Source of the DNA: Yinghuangia seranimata
Lineage (GTDB): Bacteria; Actinomycetota; Actinomycetes; Streptomycetales; Streptomycetaceae
Length of the DNA: 64,000 nt
Reading direction: 5' to 3'
Assembly: GCF_029953285.1 (NCBI RefSeq)
Contig: NZ_JASAOI010000019.1
Span: forward strand, 186,001 to 250,000
Within the stretch, counting starts at the first letter, position 1; the number at the start of each line of letters is the position of its first letter. Below the pieces are notes generated by a model. That model saw only the letters and a program-made list of their open reading frames with translations. It was not told the DNA's origin and did not search any database. Of the stretch, positions 49,325 to 56,725 are shown one piece after another. The translations under genes were made by a program, and so were the position numbers.

Positions 49325-50496
49325 AGTGCCTGTTCGTCGTGCCGCCGTTCGCGGGGCACGTCAATCCGACCGTCGCGGTCGCGGCCGAACTCGCCGCGCG
49401 CGGCCACACCGTGGCGTGGTGCGGGCCGCCGGAGGTCCGCGAGCTGCTGCCGCCCGACGCCGAACTGCACGCGTGCGCGACCACGCCCGACGGCGGATTC
49501 GGCGCCCTGCACGCCCGTTGGCGGAACCTGCGCGGCGTGCAGGCGCTCAGGTTCCTCGTCGAGGACGTACTGGTGCCGTTGGCCGCGACCATGCGGCCCG
49601 GGGTCGACGCGGCCCTGGCGGCGGCCCGGCCCGACGTGGTGGTCGCCGACCAACAGGCCTTCGCCGGCGCGCTGGGCGCGACCCTCGCGGGGCTGCCGTG
49701 GGCGACGTCGGCGACCACGTCCGCCGAGTTCACCCGGCCGTTCGAGGGCTTCCCGAAAGTGCACCAGTGGGTGCGGGACCGGGTCCGGGCGCTCGGGGTG
49801 GAGGCGGGGCTCGGGGCGGGCTGGGACCCGCGGTTCTCGCCGCACCTCGTGCTGATCTTCTCCACGCCGGAACTGGCCGGCGGCGCCGACGAGGCGCCGC
49901 CGCACCACCGTTACGTGGGGCCGGCGTTCGGCGCGCGGCCCGCTCCTGTCGACTTCCCCTGGGAGCGGCTCGCCGCCGACCGACGCCGCGTCCTGGTCTC
50001 CCTGGGGACGCTGAACCGGGAGGCCGGGACGCGGTTCTATCCAGCGGTCGCCGAGGCCACGCGGGCGCTGGCCGACCGGGTGCAGGTCGTCATGGCGGTG
50101 CCGGACACGTTGCTGTCCGACGTGCCGGGCGGGTGCGAGCACGTGATCACCCGCGAGTTCGTCCCGCAGCTCGACCTCCTGCCGCACCTGGACGCGGTCG
50201 TCACACACGGGGGCCACAACACGGTCTGCGAGGCCCTGGCGTTCGGCCTGCCGCTGGTCGTCGCCCCGATCCGCGACGACCAGCCGCTCGTGGCCCAACA
50301 GGTGGTGGCCGCGGGCGCGGGCGTACGGGTCAGGTTCGGCCGGGCGCACGTCCCGGAGATCCGCCAGGCGATCACGGACGTCCTGGAACGCCCCGAGTTC
50401 CGCGAGGGCGCCCGACGCGTCCGCGACTCCTTCGCCGCGGCCGGCGGAGCCTCGTCGGCGGCGGACGCCCTGGAGCACCTGGCGGCGACCCCATGA
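49321..50496 (+). CDS. MGT-type (GT1) glycosyltransferase
   Basis: This 391-residue GT-B glycosyltransferase is of the macrolide/UGT type. The N-terminal acceptor domain starts CLFVVPPFAGHVNPTVAVA, which includes the catalytic His of the GHVNP motif. The C-terminal domain has the nucleotide-sugar signature VTHGGHNTVCEALAFGLP near residue 295-312 and IRDDQPLVAQQV after it. It should attach one sugar to a hydroxyl of a hydrophobic acceptor. Being translated from an ATGA overlap inside the operon, its likely acceptor is the lipid made by the synthases. No sugar-biosynthesis genes are nearby, so it probably uses a common UDP-sugar. Confidence 0.9.
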   Translation: MKCLFVVPPFAGHVNPTVAVAAELAARGHTVAWCGPPEVRELLPPDAELHACATTPDGGFGALHARWRNLRGVQALRFLVEDVLVPLAATMRPGVDAALAAARPDVVVADQQAFAGALGATLAGLPWATSATTSAEFTRPFEGFPKVHQWVRDRVRALGVEAGLGAGWDPRFSPHLVLIFSTPELAGGADEAPPHHRYVGPAFGARPAPVDFPWERLAADRRRVLVSLGTLNREAGTRFYPAVAEATRALADRVQVVMAVPDTLLSDVPGGCEHVITREFVPQLDLLPHLDAVVTHGGHNTVCEALAFGLPLVVAPIRDDQPLVAQQVVAAGAGVRVRFGRAHVPEIRQAITDVLERPEFREGARRVRDSFAAAGGASSAADALEHLAATP

Positions 50497-50542
50497 CCGC
50501 CGCAACCCCCGCCCCATTCCTGCTCATTGGACGGGAGCCAGC

Positions 50543-53029
50543 ATGAACATCGGTTTCACCCCTTTCCCCTGGCTCGCCCTGCTGCTGCTCCTCGGCATCG
50601 CCTTCGGCGCACTGAGGGCCCGCGCGCGAGTACGGAAACTCGACGTGCTGGAGACCCCCGACGAGACGGCTCGCGCGGCGGACAATGTGCCTGCCGACGC
50701 CCTGGCCGGCACGGCCGACGCCGCAAGCGGCTCGGGCGCGGCAAGGGGTGTCGGCGCAAGCGACGCAGCTGCCGACATCTCAGCGAACGGCCCGGCGGCC
50801 ACAGGCCTCACGGCCGGTGCCGCAGGCGCGACGGCGACGAGCGGCCTGAGCGCGGCACAAGGGGGCCGGGCGGGCGTGGTCAGCGCAAGCATTGGCACGG
50901 CCGCAGGGCTCGTGCCCAGTCCCTCGGACACCACGACCACGGCGGCGAAGACCAGCCCCAACGCGGCAAGCAAGGACCCGGCGGGCGGCCTGTTCGGCGG
51001 AGACGAGGACGGCGCGAAGAACACCTCCGCGGAGAGCCGGTCCCCGACCGCTGCGGTCGCGCCCCCGGCCGTTCCGGCGACCTCGGCACCGCCGGGCACC
51101 AGCGCCCTGGTCAGCGCACCCGTCGGCGCGGCTGCGGACGGCGTGACGGGCACAGGCGATGACGCGGGTAACGCCGCCGCGATCGGGCACGGTGACTCGG
51201 CTGAGGGCAGGTCCGTGGCCGGGACGCCCGACGTCGTGGGCGGCTCGGGCGGGGCGGTGCCTGGCGTCGGCGTTGCGGGGGGCGGGGCGTCCGTCGATGA
51301 ACTGCCTGACGGGTATCGCTGGGTCACCGCTGTCGGGGTGCAGCCTGACGAAGGGCTGCTGCGGGCCGCGTCGGAGTATGCGCGGGTGCGGGGGATCCTG
51401 GTGCTCGACCTCGTTCCGGCGGATCTGCCCGTCGAGGCGTTGCTCGACCTGGTGCGGGAGGTGGACCCTCAGGCCTTCCGGGGCGATGCGGTCGCGGCGG
51501 GGCGGGGCGCGGCTCATGCCCTGCTCGTGCACGACAGCGTGCTCCAGCGGGCCGACGTCGATCGGACGCGGGGGCTGTCGCAGGTCGAGATGGCCGCGTT
51601 GACCGCCAGGCTCAAGCGGTACGCGCCGCGCGAGACCGGGCATGTCGTGACGTCGGCGATTCCCGCGCGCACGCCGGATCCGGCGGAGGTCAAGGCGCGT
51701 GCCAGGGCGCTCGGGGCGCCGCCCGCCGCCGTGCTCGGGGGCTGGTTGGGCGAGTTCGGGGCGTTCCTCGGCGCGGCCTATGTCACGCCGTTCTGGGGCC
51801 TGGTGGCGCTCGGCGCGTGGTGGCTCCAGCCGTACGCCGTCCTGGCCGGGCGCACGCCGGTGCGGCCGCGCGGCCGGCACGCGGCGGTGCTGCTGCGGCC
51901 GCTGCACGCGGCCGTGTTCTGGCTGCGCGCGGCGGCCGGTCCGCGCGCGCCGAAGGCCGTCTCGGCCGACGAACTCGCCGAGAAACGCGCCCGGTACGCC
52001 GCCGACCTGGCCCTCGGCGTCGACCGGTTCCTGGAGCCGCGCCGGGACACCTGCCCGTGGTGCGGCTCGCCGCACCTGGAGGTGCGGCTGCGTACGCGCG
52101 ACCGGCTGCAGGGCAAGCCAGGGCGGTTCACCCTGGAGCGCTGCCGCGACTGCGCGCACGTCTTCCAGAACCCGCGCCTCACGCTCGCGGGCCTGGACTT
52201 CTACTACCGCGACTTCTACGACGGACTCGGCGAGCACGGCGCGGAGGCCATGTTCGCGACGATGTCGCGGCACTACGTCGGCCGGGCACGCCTGGTGAAG
52301 CGGCATGCCGAGCCGGTGCGCTGGCTCGACGTCGGGACGGGGCACGCGCACATGTGCCTGGCCGCGAAGGCCGAGCTGCCGAGCACCGCCTTCGACGGTC
52401 TCGACCTGGGCGCGGGGGTCGAGGAGGCCGCGCGCCGCGGCTGGATAGAAAGAGCTTACGTCGGGCAGTTCCCGGACCACGCCGATCAGTTGTCAGGTTC
52501 ATACGACGTGGTGAGCATGCACCACTACCTCGAACACACGCGCGATCCGCAGGCCGAGCTCGACGCCGCCGCCAAGGTCATCCAGCCCGGCGGCCACCTC
52601 CTCATCGAACTGCCGGACCCCGAGTGCCGCTACCGGCTGGTGCTGCGGAGCTTCTGGCACCCGTGGTTCCAGCCCCAGCACCAGCACTTCATGCCGCTCG
52701 GCAACCTGACCGTCGCCCTTGAGGCGCGCGGATTCCGCGTCGTCGAGGTCGAACGCGGGCCGGCGCACCAGAGCGGACTGCTCGTCGCGGCCCTGACCCA
52801 GGTCATGACGGCGGTGGCGCCGAGCCCCGCCCGGCCCTGGGCACGTGAACGCGGCCGTGTCGCCACGGCCGCCGTACAGGCGTGGCGGACGGCGGTGTTC
52901 GTCGCCCTCGTCCCCGCATACGTACTCGGCGCGGTCGGCGACGTGCTCGGCGCCGTCGTCGCCCGCCGGTTCGGACCCACCGGCGGAAGCGACGCCTTCC
53001 GCCTGCTCGCCCGCAAGGAGCCCGGTTGA
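50543..53029 (+). CDS. Membrane-anchored zinc-ribbon SAM methyltransferase
   Basis: This 828-residue protein begins with a transmembrane helix (FPWLALLLLLGIAFGALRA). About 190 residues of low-complexity Ala/Gly/Thr/Ser sequence follow, then an uncharacterised domain (~250-400) and a hydrophobic stretch (~395-435). A zinc ribbon has Cys504, Cys507, Cys534 and Cys537. A class I methyltransferase shows motif I LDVGTGHAH near 595 and a later VSMHHYLEH. A C-terminal hydrophobic segment (VFVALVPAYVLGAVGDVLGA) may be a second anchor. Codons 52441-52460 include ATA and AGA, rare in this genome. It probably methylates the glycolipid or its sugar at the membrane. It starts 46 bases after the glycosyltransferase gene. 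Confidence 0.82.
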   Translation: MNIGFTPFPWLALLLLLGIAFGALRARARVRKLDVLETPDETARAADNVPADALAGTADAASGSGAARGVGASDAAADISANGPAATGLTAGAAGATATSGLSAAQGGRAGVVSASIGTAAGLVPSPSDTTTTAAKTSPNAASKDPAGGLFGGDEDGAKNTSAESRSPTAAVAPPAVPATSAPPGTSALVSAPVGAAADGVTGTGDDAGNAAAIGHGDSAEGRSVAGTPDVVGGSGGAVPGVGVAGGGASVDELPDGYRWVTAVGVQPDEGLLRAASEYARVRGILVLDLVPADLPVEALLDLVREVDPQAFRGDAVAAGRGAAHALLVHDSVLQRADVDRTRGLSQVEMAALTARLKRYAPRETGHVVTSAIPARTPDPAEVKARARALGAPPAAVLGGWLGEFGAFLGAAYVTPFWGLVALGAWWLQPYAVLAGRTPVRPRGRHAAVLLRPLHAAVFWLRAAAGPRAPKAVSADELAEKRARYAADLALGVDRFLEPRRDTCPWCGSPHLEVRLRTRDRLQGKPGRFTLERCRDCAHVFQNPRLTLAGLDFYYRDFYDGLGEHGAEAMFATMSRHYVGRARLVKRHAEPVRWLDVGTGHAHMCLAAKAELPSTAFDGLDLGAGVEEAARRGWIERAYVGQFPDHADQLSGSYDVVSMHHYLEHTRDPQAELDAAAKVIQPGGHLLIELPDPECRYRLVLRSFWHPWFQPQHQHFMPLGNLTVALEARGFRVVEVERGPAHQSGLLVAALTQVMTAVAPSPARPWARERGRVATAAVQAWRTAVFVALVPAYVLGAVGDVLGAVVARRFGPTGGSDAFRLLARKEPG

Positions 53030-53337
53030 TCGACAGCAGCCAGCCCGTCCCCGTGAACCCGGTCGCCCCCTGGTTCACCCGGCCCACGCGGCGCCCCGCG
53101 CCGCCGCCGGAGGCGCGGCCCGCAGCGCACACCACGCACACCACGCACGCCGCGCACCCGTCGCCCCCGTCGCACGCACCGCACGGCCCCGGCCGGACCC
53201 GGCCGCCGCGCGCCTCCGGGCCCTCGGCGCGCCGGGCGTCGGCGGCGACGCGGGCGCCGGCGGTGGAAACCGGCGTGCCCGGCGCCGCATCGGGTGCCGG
53301 CGGCGCGAAGCACGCCGCAGACAGAGAGGACCAGCCC
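53030..53337. other. Gap or N-terminal extension before the GHMP-kinase-like gene
   Basis: The frame of the next gene is open through this stretch and could begin at the TTG at 53026 (overlapping the methyltransferase stop) or the GTG at 53053. The encoded sequence would be low-complexity and His/Pro/Ala-rich (e.g. HTTHTTHAAHPSPPSHAPHG), unlike a kinase domain. No other gene is seen. Confidence 0.5.
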
Positions 53338-54393
53338 GTGTCACTCATGGAGCAACGCGACGCGGCGCCCGTACTGCGCGTGGTGCCGTACTCGTTCGCG
53401 CAGGCGTACGGCTATGCGCCCGCCGGTGTGTGGAGGGCGCCCTACGCGTTCCGCCTCGCCGGGATCCCGGGGCGGAGCGGCATCGTCACGGCGGCGGGCT
53501 GGCAGGTCGTCACGGCGGCCGCGCCGCGCGCCGACGGGATGCTGCGGGTCGGGTCGCTGAACCGGCCGGGGGACGCCGTCGAGGTGCCGGTCGGGCGGCC
53601 GGGGAACGTCCCGGCCTGGGCCGAGCCGATCGCCGCCGTCGCGCACGCGCTCGGCCGTACGGCGGGCCCGGGCGCGGGACTCGACCTGCTGCTGCACGCG
53701 GACCTGCCGGAGGCCGCGGGGCTCGCGCCGTCCGTGCCGATGGCGTGCGCGGCGGCGCTCGCCTGGACCACGTTCCACGGCCCGGAGGTGCCGACCGCCG
53801 CGCTCGACGCCCTGCTGCGCAACGTCGTGCCGCCGCCCGGCGACACGGCCGACGCGGACGCGCTGCGCACGGCGTCGCTGTACGGCGGCGAGGAGCGCGC
53901 GCTGATCATGGGCCCGTCCGGACCAACCGGCGAACTCCCGTTCGAGCTGGCCGCCGAGGGGCTCCGCCTCATGCTGGTCATCCCACGCGATCGCGGCACC
54001 ACGCACACGCCGATGGCCTCGGTCGTCGAGTCGCTGCGCGGCGCACGCGACGAGGCGGAGCGGGCGCAGCGCATGGAGATGTTCCTCCGCGAACGCGAAC
54101 TCCCCCGCGCGCTCAGCCTGCTGACCGCCTCGCAGCTGTCCCGCGTGCCGGGGTACGGCACGGGCTGGGCCGAGGCGGACACCACCGTCGACGCCGCCAA
54201 ACGCGGCGGCGCCCTCGGCGCCCGCCTGGCCGGCGGCACGACGGGCTCGGCGGTCGTCGCGTTCGTACCGGGCCCGCTGCTGGCCGAGGTCAGGTCGAAC
54301 GTCGTCGCGGCGTTCCGCCAACGCGGCCGGCTCACCCCGAGGTTCCTGACCGGCACCGGCGGCGCAGCGGCAGGGCCGGCCGAGGAAGACTGA
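53338..54393 (+). CDS. GHMP-kinase/galactokinase-like protein, possibly degenerate
   Basis: The GTG at 53338 follows AGAGAGGA and gives 351 residues. The sequence is laid out like a GHMP kinase. A glycine-rich stretch, LPEAAGLAPSVPMACAAAL, stands where galactokinases have PxGxGLSSSAA, and a C-terminal ARLAGGTTGSAVVAFVP corresponds to the GGxGG motif. The serine-rich phosphate loop is reduced (APSVP) and the N-terminal GRVNLIGEH motif is absent (IPGRSGIV). It may be a sugar-binding protein rather than an active kinase. As the last gene of the cluster it could supply or sense the sugar used by the glycosyltransferase. The assignment is moderate. Confidence 0.6.
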   Translation: MSLMEQRDAAPVLRVVPYSFAQAYGYAPAGVWRAPYAFRLAGIPGRSGIVTAAGWQVVTAAAPRADGMLRVGSLNRPGDAVEVPVGRPGNVPAWAEPIAAVAHALGRTAGPGAGLDLLLHADLPEAAGLAPSVPMACAAALAWTTFHGPEVPTAALDALLRNVVPPPGDTADADALRTASLYGGEERALIMGPSGPTGELPFELAAEGLRLMLVIPRDRGTTHTPMASVVESLRGARDEAERAQRMEMFLRERELPRALSLLTASQLSRVPGYGTGWAEADTTVDAAKRGGALGARLAGGTTGSAVVAFVPGPLLAEVRSNVVAAFRQRGRLTPRFLTGTGGAAAGPAEED

Positions 54394-54421
54394 CCCGGGA
54401 CGCGGCAGGCCTGACCCGGTA

Positions 54422-54454
54422 GCACGTGGGCGCCGACGGAGGGCGCCCACGTGC
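54422..54454 (+). terminator. Terminator of the lipid-synthase operon
   Basis: A 13-bp perfect stem (GCACGTGGGCGCC at 54422-54434, GGCGCCCACGTGC at 54442-54454) with a 7-nt loop lies 28 bases past the last stop codon. This is the longest terminator-like stem I found in the window. Confidence 0.75.
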
Positions 54455-54490
54455 AGGACGCCAGACGGAGCCGTGGACCAGGTCGGCCTG

Positions 54491-54684
54491 TCGCCGTCCC
54501 GATCGGGCCTGCCGGGTCCGGCGGGTCTGTCGCCGTCCCGATCGGGCCTGCCGGGTCCGGCGGGTCTGTCGCCGTCCCGGTCAGGCCTGCCGGGTCCGGC
54601 GGGTCTGTCGCCGTCCCGATCGGCCTACCGGGTCCGGCGCGTCTGGCGCCGTCCCGGTCAGGCCTGCCGGGTCCGGCGCGTCTG
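54491..54684 (+). repeat. 39-bp tandem repeat, five units
   Basis: Units begin at 54491, 54530, 54569, 54608 and 54646. The first three are 39 bp, and the fourth lacks one G (38 bp). Each contains GCCGG-GT-CCGGC or a close variant, able to form a small hairpin. The last two units diverge. A related inverted segment lies before the terminator (54403-54419). Confidence 0.85.
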
Positions 54685-54921
54685 GCGGGTCACTTCGGAC
54701 GTGGCACGAGCGCTCACCCCACGACACGGGACGACCCGAAGCGATCCACCAGCCACGTCCGGTCGGCGCACGCCCTGCGCGCATCGATGCCGCCCGCAGC
54801 GCGCCGTGCACACCGTCGCCGCGCGCGGGGCTCGCCGCGCGCGGGGCTCCTCGCGACATTCCTTGCGCGTACGGTCCGCGGTGTTGGCTGCGCTCGCCCC
54901 ATCTGCGCGAGGATGCGGCTT

Positions 54922-55707
54922 ATGTCGCACCGTTTCCGCTCGTCAGCCGTCAGCCGCCTCGGGGTCGCGGGGCTCGCCGCCGGGGCGCTCGTGCTTGCCC
55001 TGGCCGGTCCTGCGTATGCGCACAACGAGGTGTCGGCCTCGGACTCGCACGCCCTTGCGACCGACGTCACGCTGACGTTCGGGGCGGAGGCCGAGTCGAC
55101 GAGCACGGGCATCGTGGCGTTGCGCGTCGAGTTGCCGCAGGGCATCGCGCCGTCGGACGTCACCTATCTGACCGGCCCTGAGGGCTGGGCACTCGCGCCG
55201 AGCACCGGCGGGTACACGGTCGGCGGGCCCGCGCTCAAGGTCGGCACGGACGCGTCGTACCAGGTGAAGGTGCGGCAGCTGCCGGACGCTTCGTCGCTCA
55301 CGTTCAAGACGCTGCAGGCGTACGCGGACGGCCGTGTCGACCGGTGGATCGACGCACCCGGCGCCGGGGCGGACCACGGCGACACGACCGGAAAGCCCGC
55401 GCCGACGCTGCGGCTCCAGCCGGCCCTGCCGGGCGCGACCCCGATGCCGCCGGCCGCGCCGTCCGCCGCCCCGGCCCCGACGCCGCCGACCGCAGCGGTG
55501 ACACCGCCGGGTCCGGCTCCGGGATCGCCCGCGTCGGCGCAGACGCCCACCGCGACCGCGACCTCGGAGACGAAGTCCAGGCACACCGCCAACAATTCGG
55601 CCGCGCTCGTGGTCACCGTGGCCGTCGTGGCGGTGGTCGTGACCGGGGCGGTCCTGTGGTGGTGGCGCAAGCGCGCACCGGGGCGGGGGTCGGGCCCGGA
55701 GGCGTAG
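54922..55707 (+). CDS. YcnI-like (DUF1775) secreted copper-type protein
   Basis: This 261-residue protein has a signal peptide ending GPAYA, so cleavage would leave His34 as the mature N-terminus (HNEVS). In YcnI of Bacillus subtilis the equivalent N-terminal His helps bind copper. The DUF1775 beta-sandwich covers ~34-155 with a conserved Trp (GPEGWALAP). A Pro/Ala/Thr linker, a transmembrane helix (ALVVTVAVVAVVVTGAVLWW) and a basic tail follow. The ATG at 54922 was preferred to 54913 because GAGG is well spaced. No copper gene (copC, copD, ycnJ) is adjacent. It ends 10 bases before the convergent LysR gene. Confidence 0.85.
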   Translation: MSHRFRSSAVSRLGVAGLAAGALVLALAGPAYAHNEVSASDSHALATDVTLTFGAEAESTSTGIVALRVELPQGIAPSDVTYLTGPEGWALAPSTGGYTVGGPALKVGTDASYQVKVRQLPDASSLTFKTLQAYADGRVDRWIDAPGAGADHGDTTGKPAPTLRLQPALPGATPMPPAAPSAAPAPTPPTAAVTPPGPAPGSPASAQTPTATATSETKSRHTANNSAALVVTVAVVAVVVTGAVLWWWRKRAPGRGSGPEA

Positions 55708-55717
55708 GCCCGTCGCC

Positions 55718-56605
55718 TCACGTGTACTCCGTCTCCTCCACCCCCGACTTCGCCCGCGCGAACGCGCACAGCGCGCCCACCTGCGGGCTGATCGGCTTGC
55801 GCAGCCACGCGAAGCCGATGGTGCGCTCCATCGGCGGCGTGAACGACCGTACGGTGACGGCCGACGAGAACCGCGTGGCCAGTTCGGCGTACCACAGCAC
55901 CGATCCGATGCCGGCCGCCACGCAGGCGAGCCACGCGCCGCGTTCGTCGGTCTCCATGGCGACCTCGGGGCGGATGCCGCGGGTGGCGAAAAGCATTTCG
56001 AAGTCGCGGCGGCGGGCCGCGTGGGAGCTCGGCAGGATCATCGGCAGGCCGTCGAGCGCGGCCCACGGCACCGGGTCGGGCAGGTGGACGTCCTGCGGCG
56101 AGACCAGCACGACCTCGTGGTGCCGGACGGCGTGGACGCGCAGGTCGCCCGGCACGGGGAGGTCGGCGAGGACGAGGTCGGCCTGGCCCTTGCGGAGCCC
56201 CGCGAACAGGCTGTCGCGGCTGTCGTAGCACTCGACGGACACGTTGATGTCCGGGCGCTGCCGGTTGAAGGCCGGCAGCAGGTTGCTGATGAACTCGATC
56301 GCGAGCGTCTGGGTCGAGCCGAGCCGCAGCAGGACGGGCTCGGCGGTGCCCTGGGTGCGGACGGTGTCCTCGATGGTGCGGATTCCGGCCAGCACCTTCT
56401 TGGCCAGGTGGACGACGCGCACGCCCTCGGGGGTGAGCACCATGCCGCGTCCCGAGCGGACGAACAGCTCGATCTTCAGCTCGCGTTCCAGGGACTGGAG
56501 CGACCGCGACAGCGCAGGCTGCACCACATATAACGCGTGCGCCGCCGCGGTCATGCTCCCGTGCTCGACAACGGCGATCAGGTAACGCAGTTGTTGGAGA
56601 GTCAC
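55718..56605 (-). CDS. LysR-family regulator 2 (cluster-distal, TTA codon)
   Basis: This 295-residue LysR regulator has the same length as LysR 1 and a similar HTH (MTLQQLRYLIAVVEHGSMTA, QPALSRSLQSLERELK). The effector domain also keeps VVLVSPQDVHLPDPVPWAALDG, which matches LysR 1 closely. The start is GTG at 56605. Codon 25, inside the HTH, is TTA (plus-strand TAA at 56531-56533), so expression may wait for the bldA leucyl-tRNA. An exact 15-bp copy of the sequence in the lipid-synthase promoter region lies 15 bases upstream of the start. Confidence 0.9.
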   Translation of the reverse strand: MTLQQLRYLIAVVEHGSMTAAAHALYVVQPALSRSLQSLERELKIELFVRSGRGMVLTPEGVRVVHLAKKVLAGIRTIEDTVRTQGTAEPVLLRLGSTQTLAIEFISNLLPAFNRQRPDINVSVECYDSRDSLFAGLRKGQADLVLADLPVPGDLRVHAVRHHEVVLVSPQDVHLPDPVPWAALDGLPMILPSSHAARRRDFEMLFATRGIRPEVAMETDERGAWLACVAAGIGSVLWYAELATRFSSAVTVRSFTPPMERTIGFAWLRKPISPQVGALCAFARAKSGVEETEYT

Positions 56606-56619
56606 GTTCGCACCGTACT

Positions 56620-56634
56620 CCAGCGTATGTGAAC
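56620..56634 (-). promoter_or_regulatory. 15-bp sequence shared with the lipid-synthase control region
   Basis: Read on the minus strand, GTTCACATACGCTGG here is identical to 35072-35086. It is followed by AGTAC, giving ATAC-N6-GTAC, an imperfect version of the dyad at 35077-35092. It lies directly in front of LysR 2, which suggests autoregulation and control of the synthases by the same protein. Confidence 0.6.
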
Positions 56635-56725
56635 GGTCATCACATCTGCACGGTTGTCATGTCCCGTTCCGTGTGCCGACACACGGTCGGCCCTACAGGT
56701 TCAGGAGGCCGGTGCCGTCGAGGGC

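Larger units (their letters stand above)
54394..54921. other. 528-bp gap with terminator and 39-bp tandem repeat
   Basis: The gap contains the operon terminator (54422-54454), a five-unit GC-rich tandem repeat (54491-54684) and ~230 bases before the YcnI-like gene. All frames through the repeat give only low-complexity peptides, so I call it non-coding. Confidence 0.65.

Noticed and set aside
53030-53337. A separate small gene in the His/Pro-rich stretch
   Set aside because: The frame runs without a stop into the GHMP-kinase-like gene. It is either its N-terminal extension or untranslated.
54491-54684. CRISPR array
   Set aside because: The repeats are contiguous with no unique spacers, and no cas genes are present.
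54451-54921. An extension of the YcnI-like gene upstream through the tandem repeat
   Set aside because: The frame is open, but it encodes only repeated Pro/Gly/Ser blocks. A signal peptide with a well-spaced ribosome binding site begins at 54922.
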